This document shows positions 11,638 through 24,010 of a stretch of 64,000 nucleotides of DNA, piece by piece. The translations under genes were made by a program, and so were the position numbers. Source of the stretch: Halichoerus grypus (taxonomy: Eukaryota; Chordata; Mammalia; Carnivora; Phocidae); assembly GCF_964656455.1 (NCBI RefSeq), contig NC_135720.1, positions 99,026,696 through 99,090,695 on the forward strand, written 5' to 3'. Under the pieces are notes generated by a model that was not told the DNA's origin, made no database searches, and saw only the letters and a list, made by a program, of their open reading frames with translations. How positions within the stretch are numbered: the first letter of the stretch is position 1; every line of letters starts with the position of its first letter.

Positions 11638-13829
11638 AATAAAAGAGGACGAGGTCAACTTTCATAAATCAACCTCCAAAGTTCCATCTACAACATACAG
11701 ATGAGGTTCACAACAGCAACTTTGCTCCCAAGTACTATAGGAAAATTGTAAAACTTTGGAAGTGATCAACAGCCCACGAGCACTGATAAAACCGTGTTCA
11801 TTTTTAAGGTGAATATTCACAGATCAACCTCAGCACAAGGAAAAATCTATATGAAAGGATCACACTTAATCATTGTTTTTTTAAAATATTAAAATATGAT
11901 TTTTGGAGGGGATATCACATTTGTAAAAAGTTTAAATCAAGTATATAGGCTTCTTTCAGAGCGGTGATTCAAGTAGGCTTTGGAAAATCCTGTTTCCCAG
12001 CATTTCATTAGAATTCAGACTCTTGTGAACTGAATTCATATTTTAATATTTAAAGTACATAATCATTTACCACAATTCAGCCCATTAGCCTCACAAAAAT
12101 GATTGTTATGTCCCATGTAATATGGTTTCTTGCAAAAGGTATGCTTAAGAGAAAATCTGCTGCTTTTCTTACATTAAATAATTGTGATTTCTGATGAGTT
12201 TTAATTACCACATTACTATATATATTGAATAACAGCAAAGCCTTTGTGATACATAGTCTAAATGATACAATTCTAAAGAAGCAAAACATATAAAGAAAAC
12301 AGTTTTTTTTTTAAACAACAACAAAACTTACCAGATTAATATAGTAATTGAAGAGTGAAATAAAGGACAGACAAGGAATTGCTCAAAAGAATACATCATC
12401 TAATATGAGGCCACTCCATAGTCAAGGGATAATGTGATAGTGATTAGGGTTTTTTTTGGTCTGGATTTACAACAGGTAGTCATAAAAATCTAATCATTAG
12501 CCCTGATTATAATTATCAATGTAGCTAGCCAAAGACAAGTAAGTACAAGAGAGTCAAATCATTCCAAGTGAATGTTACTCCATGGACCCAGCCACTAATT
12601 TCTCTCCAAATCATTTGTGTCATTAACAAATAACTACCAAAAAGTGACAAAATGTCTTGAATCACAAATAATTTACCAGTGAGTTAAAGCCAGTAGAGTT
12701 TTATAATTAGGTGCCTAAATTTCTTCTAAAGATCATTTGTGATTTTTTTAAATGAGCAATAATCCCCAGGTTTATTGCCAGTGTTATTTTCATACTGTGT
12801 GAGTTTATAGAATTTGCCCTTTTCTTTGTGAACACAGTTGAAAGTAAAAGTGGGTCATAAGGAGAGGAAAAACAAACAAAAAACCAGAGATGGCCCTTAT
12901 CTGCTCTAAATCAAACAGGATCCTCCATATCCTCCAGCTAATGTTTTAGTCTCTGAGATATAGCATCTAAATGCATGCTTTTAACAACTGCATGTGTATA
13001 CTTTCATTGAGAATATTTGATCTGAATTTATCACTTTTTCTGTTCTGAGTTAGAGACTTAGTTGAGTGACTTGCAGGTGTATTGCCTATGTTTTAATAGC
13101 AATTTAAACTAAGTTTTTGATGCCAGTCGGTGGCATCAAGTGATGCCATTTGGTAGGGCATCATTATCTGTTGTCCTTTGTGTTACTGAATAGAGTTAAA
13201 TATACTCTTATCTTTATTTTTTAGGAAAGTTCTAACTAAAATTTTAAATCCAGATTCATGCTATCATTTTTCAGACTGGTAATATAAATTACTATTTGGT
13301 AGACTATCAGTATGCTCCATTACTACCAAAAAAAAAAAAAAAAAAAATATTGGGGCTATTTAGAGTCTTTTAATTTTATACCAGATTAAAATATATTTAA
13401 AAATTCAAATAAAGGTTGAAACGTTGCTTTAGTTCTTGTGGTATGATATCAGAATTATTTGGGTAATTGAAAAAATTAGTTTATAAGCTGGTAAATCAAC
13501 TTCCTTACTGTATAAACATTACAGCAAGTTACAATAAACTTAAAGGGGATGAAGAAATGAGGAAAAGACAAAATGTGGAAAAATTTAACTTGTGCTAAGC
13601 AATTCAGCTACACTACACAGGAAGATGTATCTGGAGAAGTTGCAGAATTCTCATCCTCTGGTATTTGATTCTGCTGCTCTTAATTCTGACTTAGGACAGC
13701 TTCTTGACTTAAAAACAGAGGACAATTCTGTAGTCCCCCTTAGGCAATTATGATCATCATCTCATTATGACAGTTACAGAGATATTATTTTTATGACTAG
13801 TTTCGTCCTCATTTAAAATTTTATTTATA

Positions 13830-14055
13830 GGGGTGCCTGGGTGGCTCAGATGGTTAAGCGTCTGCCTTCAGCTCAGGTCATGATCCCAGCGTCCTGGGAT
13901 CGAGCCCCGCGTTGGGCTCCCTGCTCAGCGGGGAGCCTGCTTCTCCCTCTCCCTCTGCCTCTCACCCTACTCATGCCCTCTCTCTCTCTCTCTCTGTATC
14001 TCTGTGTCTCAAATGAATAAATAAAATCTTTAAAAAAAATAAAAATAAAAAAAAT
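13830..14055 (+). mobile_element. CAN-SINE
   Basis: GGGGTGCCTGGGTGGCTCAG head, TCCTGGGATCGAGCCCCGCG, a CT run and A-rich tail. Perfect target duplications AAAATTTTATTTATA lie at 13815-13829 and 14056-14070. Confidence 0.96.
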
Positions 14056-17000
14056 AAAATTTTATTTATAAGGCTACAATAAGAAATACTCATTTCTCAA
14101 AACAAAATGTCACCTTATGAATTATGTAACACAAGATGATCTTCGGTGAATCATAAATTCTAACTTTATCACTTACATCACTGTCCTTAAGGACATAATT
14201 TTTAAGCTGATGTCTGAATTTCAAGTTCTGTGTTTCTCCTTTTGACAATTATTGTTATAGTAACAATTAAAACATGTTAACGATTCTGCTTTACCCTAAT
14301 GCAGATCAAATGTTAAGCATATTTAGTCCTAAATTCAATGAAGAAGTTTAAATGTGTTTTCCATGAATCAAAGGTTTTGTCCAGTACATTTTTAGAATTC
14401 AAAAATGGTCTAATTCAGTTTCTGTCCCTCCTATATAACTGTCTAATTACACCAACATATTTAGTTAATCAACAAAACACAAGAAATTAAGAGGAATTAG
14501 GAAGCTCGACCCTTAGTCAATGGGCCTTTCATTTAATTATGCAGTTGGCAAAATAATTAAATACAACTGAATCTGTTATTCATAGAGTTAAAAGAGAAAC
14601 ATGTAAGCCAATCCAACAATGCAGATCAGTTATTGGATCTCTCATCCAATGATTTTGAATTTCATATGATTTTTGATGCAATTGTCACAGTCTTGTGAAC
14701 AAAGATGAGCTAACTAGAATGTAATGAGTATCCATGTAGGCTACTTAATTTCAACATTGAGCATTTTAATTGAAAATATCCAAAGCTTTACTATTAGAAA
14801 ATTAGAAACTTCTCAGAACACATGTTGGATCCATTCATATATTGCAGAAAAAGCATGTTATTCCTACACATTCCTTAATTTATCCACTTACATTGATGAC
14901 TACTTGTCTTGTATATATTTGCTATGACTACATAGTCTCTCATTCTTGTTTCCCATTGTCTATAAGAAGATGGATGGATATACACAACCAAAAAGACAAA
15001 AAAAAATTATACAGCCTGTCTCTTAATTTCTAGATGTTTATGACCTATTTACTCATATAAACTAAGGTAACTGGAATCAGTGAACCCAATTCTTGATTAT
15101 TTAATGGTTTGCAAATGTCCAGCTATGGGCAGAAGGATCAAAGTACATGTTCTCACAATATTTTATGAAACCAATGTCCCAAATATCATCTAAAAATAGA
15201 CATTATTGAGATCCTAGGTAAAAGGAAAATACTACTCCTGAGTTGAATCCACTACTCTAAAATAGACGTCTCAGCATAACTTTGACAAATATGGAAGTAC
15301 TTCTCTTAATCCCCTCAAGTTCTTCTAACACTGGACTTGGGTGAAAACAAAATCTCCGCATCAATTTGAACGCACAGACATTTAAATAGAGTATGGGAAC
15401 TCTCCAGAAAGTGGGTACTTGTGTTCTGAATGCTAATGGTGGCATTGCTGTGGGTGGTAGAGATGGGCAGCTATGGAACCATCCTGGGGAAAGGAGGACA
15501 AAAAGAAGGATTTCTCTGGATTAGGGAGTGAAAGTCTTAGAATATGCATGATGAAACTATAACCAACTACTTTCGAGGTAGAAAATATAAAGGTGTCTTT
15601 TCATGGATAATTTGTATCTGGGGATAACAGTGTCATTCAGAGGTGTCACATGGGTACACATATTGGGAAAATCTGTATAATCCTGCCAGCTAGAAGGAGA
15701 CTATGCTTTGGGAACACCTGGAGGACGCTACCTAACTTCTAGCAGTGTATTCTTCTCTTGATCTGTAACAGGTCTTTATAGTTCTCCCCAGATGGTATTA
15801 AGGATTCAAACTGACTACGTGTACTTTCAGTTTCTCCTGGAGAAACTAAAATGTTACTGATGAAGACCCCTCTGGGTCTTGCCTTGCAAGAGAGCAAGAG
15901 TAGAAGCAAAACAGAAGGAAAGATCCCCCAGGAGATTAGCCACACAAAAAATCCAGGTTCAGCTCTTTCTACCAGCAAGTTTTTAGGAGCTTGCACAGAA
16001 TGAGGTCTATCCCGAAATCTTAAATCCACATTTTATACCTGCCTTCTAATTTTCTTTCTCTAACCCTTGTTCTTCATTTTCTTTCTCCGCTGGTCCTTTC
16101 CCTTTCATTTCATTGTTTTACCCTTTTTCTCCTTTTGCCACCATCTTTTGTTTTCCTTCTCTCTGGGGCAAGATGAATCATCTAAGTTACTCTCAGAAGA
16201 GCACTACACAGATAGATCCCAGACCCAAAGAGTGCCAGCCACAAGCAGCACAAATCCCCAAAACGGGACTCAGTATCGTGGGCAAAACTGTTGGGTGGTA
16301 GGTTTCCCATCTAAACCCTTAAACTTGTAAAAACAAAAAAAGACCTATGTGACATTAGAAGTGGGTAGAAGAAATATTTAGTTTTGGTTTTATGCATTTT
16401 GAGGCCATTTAAATTTTAGCCAACCTGTTGTGAAGTCCTTTTCCATCAGTTTCTGAGAAACAACGTCTTTAACACTTATCTACTTTATATTGTCTCTTTG
16501 AAAGTTTTCCCCAAATAAGAAACTAATTTAGAAAAAATAACTTAACCCACCTGGGACTATTAGTTCTAAACTCTGAACATACAGTTAGGAAATTAGATAA
16601 GATTATTAATAGTCTATTATGTAGCATAACTTATTTTAATAAAGAGAGCAAGAATTAGCTATTGCCTGAAAAATTTTTCTCTAAAAATTTGAACATGACT
16701 TGCAGCAGCATTTACTGTTCTGTTGGGTTTTTACAAACTCAATGGTAGTTCTTCCATTCCTTATCAAAGAACTTTCAAGTTTGAGGGAATCTGAACTCAT
16801 CTTATGCAAGCTCCCCTTTCCTATGTCATCTCTGTCATTATTTTAATTCACATTTTTGTTGAACTTTACACTTTTCAGAAGCTTTCACATACATTATACC
16901 TTTTCTTTTCGACACTATCACCACAGGAGGTGAGACAGGATAGGGATTATTTGCTTAATTATACACCAGAAAAGATAGGGACACTGATGGTGATTCTTGG

Positions 17001-17429
17001 CCCCAGAGGTCTCCATGTTACCTCTCACACACCTGGGTCCTCTTTTGTCATATTCTCCAAACATTCATAGTGTTTTGAGATCTTCACCCTCATGTGTTAA
17101 GACGCAGTGAGTGGTTTCGACCGAATCACATAGCAGCTAATGACACATTTGCCTGGAATCTACATTTCCTAAACATACTTTTCTCCTAAGAACTCCTGCA
17201 TATTCTGGAGAGGTTTTCTAAAAACTTTCATCATCACTAAACAAAGGTAGTTTGTAAATCTTGCTATGGGTGCAAGGCCGGGGGTGAAGCTATGTCCTTG
17301 TGTAGTACATCTAGCTGCTGAAGCTTGAGACCCTCTGCTTTAGAGAACTGGTACTTTCTAGACTCTCCCTCACTCAAAGAAAACGGAAAACCTGAGAGAA
17401 GGCATATAGAGACTTCCCATTCTGCTTAC

Positions 17430-17571
17430 TTGGTCGCTAGGATCATCTTTTTTCTTGCTGTCTGTTCTTTCTGTTCCATATGTTGTCTGGCAAGATGTTC
17501 TCCTACAGCTTTGGCTGGAAACTCTGTTTCACAAGTGTAGCCAAAATCCCGAGCCAAGTGTAAAGCTTCTC
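17430..17571 (-). CDS. TFAP2D: TFAP2D coding exon 6 (helix-span-helix, first part)
   Basis: The 142-bp exon sits about 14.7 kb from exon 5 and is too short to stand out as a long open frame. After the acceptor TGCCAACAG it reads [20 protein letters not shown], then [20 protein letters not shown] and KMILATK. It stops two bases into a codon at the donor GTAAGCAG. It encodes the conserved [11 protein letters not shown]...ETEFPAKAV block found across the AP-2 family, the start of the dimerisation helices. The length and phase equal what I recall for the AP-2 alpha counterpart. It is the last TFAP2D exon I could find. The expected continuation (ICKEF..., then a conserved HGFG motif) was searched for by eye on the minus strand of 1-17429 and not found. 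Confidence 0.95.
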
Positions 17572-18419
17572 CTGTTGGCAGACAATAAAAGTCAGTTTTC
17601 CACAAATGTCTAAACTCAGTAAGAGTAGCACTTTATATTTTCCTCAAGCCTCATCCCTCCTCGTGGTCAGATGGATCATTCTTTCCTATTTATTCTAAAT
17701 AATCCTAGGGAAAGGACTTTTGGGGTGGGGGATAGAGTAGGATGAGGAGAAATTGAGGAACAGAGAAGTTACTTACCAGGCAGAGGTATGTGAAAAGCTG
17801 AAGGGGAAAACAAGAACAATGATCTAGGAGTTTTGACTTCCCTAGAGGCTCGAGCCCAGTTTGGCTTCTCAGATCCTATACATTAATGCCCGAGGGAAAA
17901 AGCTCCATGGGCTTGCCATTCTGTTGTTGATCGACCTACAATCTATCCTTAGTATATTTGAAATATTCAGATATCTTTCCCAGGGGATCTATCAAAATAT
18001 TGACAAAGGGTCCAAGTAACTTTCCAAAGAACCTGAAACACTTTGGAAAGGGGAGAGCAGTGAATGTTATCAATTTCGTACCATTACGTTTGCAAGGACG
18101 CTAGTGTGTGATCATAGTACCAGCATCAGCAGGCTTCACGGTAGGCTTCAGTACCTCTTGGCACAGTGCACAATGCTTCTTACGTACATTAGTAAAAACA
18201 CAATGCTTTTTAAGTATAATAAAATCATAAGTAACTTTTAGCCTTTCACAAACATCTTAAATCTGAGTAAATTGGTAAGAAGTGAGGTAAAAATGGCTTA
18301 TCTGCGAAGTTAGGTTTGGCAATATAGTTCAACCTTGAAAACAATAGTAGTTTTAAAGCTCAAGCCAAATTTCACCTGAGCATGACAACTTAAAAAAAAA
18401 AAAGCAAGCTCTCATTGCA

Positions 18420-18640
18420 CATATACCGAGCACTTACTTTGCTCAAGGTGCAGTGCTATGTAGGAGTAATGAGGGATATAAAAGGGCTGTCCCTGTTTCT
18501 AGGACAATGACAATCATCCCCATAATAGTAGCAAAAAACACCCTAGTAGCACTTTCTAATTTACATTGCAACCTATATGAACACTATCATCTGCTCATGT
18601 TTACTGACATTATGTTGCTATTATACATAACGAAGCCATT
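18420..18640 (-). mobile_element. MIR/L2-like trace
   Basis: CGAGCACTTACTTTGCTCAAGGTGCAGTGCTATGT resembles the reverse complement of the widespread MIR/L2-type motif GAGCACCTACTATGTGCCAG. Very diverged; family uncertain. Confidence 0.35.
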
Positions 18641-19070
18641 GTACTACAAGTATCACATGAGTGTTACAGATAAAGTGTTTTACAGACATTCAAAGGGGGA
18701 GAAGGGGGTCAATTAGATCAGATAATGTCTTGTGAATTACAGATCAATGATTTCCAACCCCCTCCCCCATTTCAAAGCAGTGGCAGGTTTTTAGTTAAGA
18801 TTTTCATATTCATGTAGTAGGAAACATCCTTGTTAGCCATCCATTCTAAATAGGAAGAGGACATAACTACATGGAAAGGGTCCCTATATTGATGAGTCTG
18901 GGTAGTGCTAGTTATTGAAGGGTCACAGTTTTAGATAAAGCTGCAATGTACAGGAAATATTTTTAAAGTGCTTATTACCAGTAGTTTATCCCCCTAACTG
19001 ATTAGGAAAGAAAATGTGTGCATATTTGGCAGAAAAATGGCACAAAGATTAAAAAAAAAAAAGACACTGT

Positions 19071-19260
19071 GGGATGCCTGGGTGGCTCAGTCTGTTAAGC
19101 ATCTGCCTTAGGCTCGGGTCATAATCCCGGGGTCCTGGGATCGAGTCCCACATCAGGCTCCTTGCTCAGCAGGAAGCCTCCTTCTTCTTCTGCCTGCAGC
19201 TCTCCCTGCTTGTGCTCTCTCTCTCTGGCAAATGAATAAAATCTTTAAAAAAAAAAAAAA
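19071..19260 (+). mobile_element. CAN-SINE
   Basis: GGGATGCCTGGGTGGCTCAGTC head, TCCTGGGATCGAGTCCCACATC middle, TGAATAAAATCTTTAAAA tail. Flanked by AAGACACTGT and AAGACATCGT. Confidence 0.93.
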
Positions 19261-20059
19261 AAGACATCGTAATGCCATATAGGATGGCCACTTTTGCTAG
19301 AAAAATGACAGAAGGGAGATAATTCAAGACATTTCAAAATTGAGGTATAAAATCTGAAACAGTGGCTATAGCACATGACTGAGGATAAGCTCATGTGATC
19401 TTGAGACTACAAGTATCTTGCCCCTAACACAATAACCCGTTCACAGTGTCATCTTTGTACATTATGTTGAGTTATGTATATTGATATATCTGCATATTGC
19501 AATATTGTCACCGAAAGATATTTGGGTAACATTTTCACAGACACTATTACATATATATTTGTCCTCCACCGCTTGTGCAGTAGTGGGAGAAGTGAAACAG
19601 TGCAAACAGGAGGGTGGCAGCATGTCCCTAAATTTTATGCTAAAACCTGATTCTGGCCCATTATATGCAAAGCTCTCACCGTGTGGTAGTTTTTAAAACA
19701 GTTTGAATGGAACAGCTGCTATTTACATTTACACTGACAGCCAGATCCTTCCTTCCCTTCGTTCTGTTTACTGCTTTCTCTTGCTTGCAATGTAACATTG
19801 TTACTGGATGCACAGCGATGCTACATCAAAAGAAGTGGCAAGTGAAGACACTCTGATACGTAGTTAAAATGTGTGTATCATGCCACAAAAGCTTTGTGTG
19901 TGAGGGCCCAAGAATGAATGAATAAATGAATCCATGAATTAAAATACACATGATATTCAGTAAGGAGGACAGCTCTGTATTTAAATCCTGTACGGCAGGT
20001 ATCTTAGAGTCAACAAGTTTAAGAAAAATAGAAATATTAGGATCAAAAAAGCATGTGAA

Positions 20060-20281
20060 GGGGCGCCTGGATGGTTCAGTCAGTTAAGCATCGGATTCTT
20101 GGTATCCCCTCAGGTCATGATCTCCTGGGTCATGAGATCAAGCCCCACAATGGGGTCCCCGCTCAGTGGGGAAGCTGTTTGAGATTCTCTCCCTCTGCCC
20201 CGCCCCACACTTACATGCTTGCACGCACATGCGCATTCTGTCTCTCAAATAAATAAACCCTTTAATTTTTTTTTTTTTTTT
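20060..20281 (+). mobile_element. CAN-SINE with poly(T) 3' end
   Basis: GGGGCGCCTGGATGGTTCAG head, TCTCAAATAAATAAACCCTTTAA, then 16 T residues in place of an A tail. AAAGCATGTGAA occurs at 20048-20059 and 20282-20293 as the target duplication, so the T run lies within the inserted unit. Confidence 0.92.
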
Positions 20282-20519
20282 AAAGCATGTGAATAAGATT
20301 CTAGGGGATCTGACTGATTCATGAAGATAGAGATCAATGAGCTTCTCTGTCTTTGTGGTGGGACAAAATTCCCACGTGAACAAGAAGAGGGTGCAGCAAC
20401 CTGTGGTGGAAGAGTGATTTAGGAAAGGCCGAGAACATTTTTCCTTCTATTTCCATACGGCAAATATTGCTGTGTCACCTCATATCTTTGTGAGATGAAG
20501 TAGGATGCCCTAGTTCTTT

Positions 20520-20717
20520 TTTTTTTATATATATATTTTATTTATTTGACAGAGAGAGACACAGCGAGAGAGGGAACACAAGCAGGGAGAGTGGGAGAGG
20601 GAGAAGCAGGCTTCCCGCGGAGCAGGGAGCCCGATGTGGGGCTCCATCCCAGGACCCTGGGATCATGACCTGAGCCGAAGGCAGACGCTTAACGACTGAG
20701 CCACCCAGGTGCCCCAA
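20520..20717 (-). mobile_element. CAN-SINE, minus orientation
   Basis: T-rich tail, TTTATTTATTTGACAGAGAGAG, then the reverse complement of the SINE head ending CTGAGCCACCCAGGTGCCCC. Perfect target duplications GATGCCCTAGTTCTTT occur at 20504-20519 and 20718-20733. The SINE is in the same sense as TFAP2D, in intron 5. Confidence 0.95.
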
Positions 20718-21722
20718 GATGCCCTAGTTCTTTGTTTGCAAAATAGGTTTAAGTCATTTTTACATTTTAATGCACTGTGCCACTTGACAAACCGGTACCC
20801 TCCCCTCTTTTTTACACAACCGAAGCAATACACTAACTTTAGCATGGATGGCCATTTTATATCATGTCATTTCAAACATATTTTAGAATTAGGATGGATG
20901 TTTGGGGGTTAGGGTTATTGCTTGTAGAGGAGTATGTTAAGTGCAAGGCTTTAGGGTCTATAAGCCAAATAGTGCTTACCCCCCTTCCAAAAAAGTAAAA
21001 ACCCCTAAGAAATATTCATTTTTTTCAGTGATAACATTAGTGGTAGGTGACTCTTACTGAGTAACTCTCTCAAAAAGCTAGCAGAAGTAAAATTACAGAA
21101 TATGAAAACAGCATAAAAAAGAATTTTCTCCCTGATGTCGGGACACTCATTTTTCACACTCAAAAGCAAAAAGTGAACAACTAGGGGAAAATACTAGGAA
21201 AAGTTTAAATGTCCATCACTGATACAGCCTAGAAGTGGAAAGTTAATGGGAAAATGTTTTCTGGATCACTTGTTTTACTGAGTTTCTGGGTTCCTACATT
21301 ATTTTACAGGAAGAAGATCTAAATGTATTTTTAAATAGAAATAAATACACCAGATTTTCAACCTTTTATAAGTCATTAAGGATTTTTCCTTCCTTTAGAG
21401 TTACTGTATTTTAGGGAAAAGTGTACTTCAGACAATTAAAAATCAACATCTAGTACACTAATTTGCACTAAAGGATACTGCTATATTGTTATCACCATAT
21501 AATTCTTACCAGCTGTCAATGTAACAATATTGCCTTAAAAACAATTTGTTTAACTTAGTATTGCAATACCCAATGTTATTAAATAAAAGCAACAATTCAT
21601 ATGTGTTAACTTCTAGTCCCATATCTATGATTTCAATTTTATTTATATGTATGGGAAACCAGCACTTTGAAATCTATCTGTAGGATTATTCCAAGGAGTA
21701 CCTATTAGAAAGCAGATGTGAG

Positions 21723-21833
21723 GGGTACCTGACTGGCTCAGTCAGTAGAGCACCCGACTCTTGATCTTAAGATTGTAAGTTTGAGCCCCACACTGGGTAT
21801 AGAGATTACTTAAAAATAAAATCTTAAAAAAAA
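21723..21833 (+). mobile_element. CAN-SINE, short type
   Basis: GGGTACCTGACTGGCTCAGTCAG...TTTGAGCCCCACACTGGGT...GAGATTACTTAAAAATAAAATC is flanked by AGCAGATGTGAG and AGCAAATTTGAG as probable target duplications. Confidence 0.9.
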
Positions 21834-22094
21834 AGCAAATTTGAGAATATTTTCAAACCTGGATAAGATATTCTATCAAATAAACTGTAATATCAAGCTA
21901 CAGTAAGCCCTAGAGCTGAAGGACAAAATTAATATATTATAGGTTTCCCAAACTATTCTGAAAGGAATGTACTCTGTAGCACTCCATATAATAGAGTCTA
22001 TGATATAAACCATTGCCTTATAATGTGGTAGTTCCCTAGTTTAATGATGATTTTGTTTAGACACAAACACTTTGTTTCTCAAAGCAATAGTTTT

Positions 22095-22165
22095 GTTCCC
22101 CATTCCACACCAGACACTTAGCACAGCACCTGATTCATAATAGGTACTCAGTAAACATCTGTCAC
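22095..22165 (+). mobile_element. MIR-like fragment
   Basis: The segment CACTTAGCACAGCACCTGATTC followed by ATAATAGGTACTCAGTAAACATCTGT resembles the 3' end of MIR. Short and diverged. Confidence 0.5.
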
Positions 22166-22707
22166 ATGAAAAAGCTTTCAAAGATCTTATTGGTTAATTA
22201 TAACAATAGTCTTGTGAAGACTTCTAAAGAAAATGGTGATAAACCGGAACAAAGAATTGCTAGAAAGAATGAACTATACAGAAAATCCATAAAAATAGAG
22301 TCTATCCTTATATCAGTGGAGGCATTTTATAAAATAGACTATACCTATATTTTTCAACACTTTCTGCTCCCGTAACCTGGGGTTTTTTGTTTTTGTTTTT
22401 AATGTAAGGGTGTCAACCCATAACAATCAATCTCTGGGTATGTGCCTGTTTTGAAGCTCCTGAAGTAATCTCAGGCCAACAGTAAGAACTACTGTCCTAA
22501 GGTGATGGGAAAGCATTATGTAGGGATTAATTGTACACCTTCATGAAATAAAAGAATTCTGTGGCTTATACAAAAGGAAGGCAGTCACTATAAAGTCAAT
22601 TATAAACCATAAAGACCTCTGTCTATCAGGGCTTTTGCATAAAGAGTTCTGCCTTATTTGGCTGACATACTATAAACTCTAAAAACAAAACAAAACGAAA
22701 CAAAAAA

Positions 22708-22805
22708 AGGAGAGGCATCTGGCTGGCTCAGTTGGTAAAGCATGTGACTCTTGATCTCAGGATCATGAGTTCAAGCCCCACATTGGGCATGGAGTCTACT
22801 TAAAA

Positions 22806-22844
<39 letters not shown>

Positions 22845-22862
22845 AATAAAATAAAAACAAAA
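22708..22862 (+). mobile_element. CAN-SINE with long (AAAT)n tail
   Basis: GGCATCTGGCTGGCTCAGTTGG...GAGTTCAAGCCCCACATTGGG...GAGTCTACTTAAAA is a short-type carnivore tRNA-SINE. Its tail has expanded to about 13 AAAT units (22802-22853). Confidence 0.88.
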
Positions 22863-22984
22863 AACAGAAACGTAATGGTAGAAGGAGAGACAGAGAGCAC
22901 TGTTAAGGAAACGAAGTCATTAGTCTACTGAAAAAGTGCATTTGTACAGAGAGATATAGTGTGAGATGAAGCTTGCTTTTCATA

Positions 22985-24010
22985 CTAGCAGGGAAAAGAT
23001 GGGTTTTCAAGAAAAGGTGCTGGGACAACTGGGTGGCCATCTGGAAATAAACAAATAAAATTGGATCTATACCATGCATCTAACAACAAAACAAGGTCCA
23101 GATGGATCAACAATTTAAACATAAAAAATAGAACCACAAAGTAATTAGAACACAGCAGAATTCTTTTATAGTCTTGGAATAAAAAAGTTTTTAAAATATT
23201 ACAGTTAAAACTAAAAACCATGACATAAAATATATGAGACATATGATTATACTCATATCAAAAAGTCTGTAATACATAGACCTAAACAAATAAGCAAACC
23301 AACAGAAAACTTGTAACAGCAAACAGACAAACCAAAGCTAGCGGTGGGGAGGCTTTGCAACACAGATCAGAGACATACAGCCAGTTTTCTGTTATATAAT
23401 GAACACTTACCAATCATTAAGAAAAACATTTGAAAATATCCCATAAGGGCAAAGTAAAAGAATAGACAGCGAAGCTCATTAAATTCTTCTAGGAATACCT
23501 AACTCAACCTCCTTCATGACTGAGGTAGCCTTTTTTTTTTTTTTTTTTTACCCATCAAATTAGCAAAGATCCAAAAGTTGCAATTCTATGGAGTTATTTA
23601 TGTAAGTGTAAGGTTACTCATTGTAGCATGATTTGTAATAGCTGAAGATTGAAAACATCTATATAATATTCAGTAGAGAACTGGTTAAATAAATTATGAG
23701 ACACTCAAACAAGGGAATATCATGAGTGTTTAAAAGAATGGACAACTTGTAAGCCCTGAGAAAAAACACTATTATAAGGTGTGAAAAAAAGAACCTGACA
23801 GCAGAATAGTGTGTATAGAATACTATAATTTCTTTTAAAAATTAAAAAATCCAATGCATACACACACATATCCTTGGAAGGAAATAGAGACACCATTTGT
23901 TTTCTGCCAGAAGGGGAACTGGACAACAAGGGAATAGAGTGCAAAACAGATATTTTACAAGATGCTCTTTTGTAACTTTTAAATTTTCTACCATTTGAAT
24001 CAATTATCTA
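22985..24010 (+). mobile_element. Old L1 (L1M-like) fragment
   Basis: Phrases such as GGTGCTGGGACAACTGGGTGG, CAGATGGATCAACAATTTAAA, AGTAGAGAACTGGTTAAATAAAT and GAATATCATGAGTGT are diverged L1 ORF2 3' sequence. A T run and deletions interrupt it. No intact frame remains. Confidence 0.65.

Larger units (their letters stand above)
1..17429 (-). other. TFAP2D: TFAP2D intron 6 (open-ended)
   Basis: The DNA between exon 6 and the window start carries two L1 3' ends, an ERV1-type solo LTR, five CAN-SINEs, and MIR and MER5 traces. The gaps 589-1467, 1613-2439, 2677-4699, 4830-6089, 8840-9850, 10696-11600, 11651-13814 and 14071-17429 are AT-rich DNA without a recognised gene or repeat. I looked on the minus strand for the remaining AP-2 coding blocks (ICKEF; HGFG) and found none. 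Absence by eye is not proof. Confidence 0.7.

Noticed and set aside
15739..16029. Minus-strand frame with a hydrophobic stretch, considered as an ERV or membrane protein fragment
   Set aside because: Only 96 codons with no motif I can name. The hydrophobic run alone is not evidence.
1..17429. Remaining C-terminal TFAP2D exon(s), or TFAP2B
   Set aside because: No minus-strand match to the expected ICKEF or HGFG blocks was found by eye, and no second AP-2 gene is visible. They probably lie before the window start.
22802..22853. CRISPR-like regular repetition
   Set aside because: It is a simple AAAT microsatellite at a SINE tail. There are no spacers and the genome is eukaryotic.
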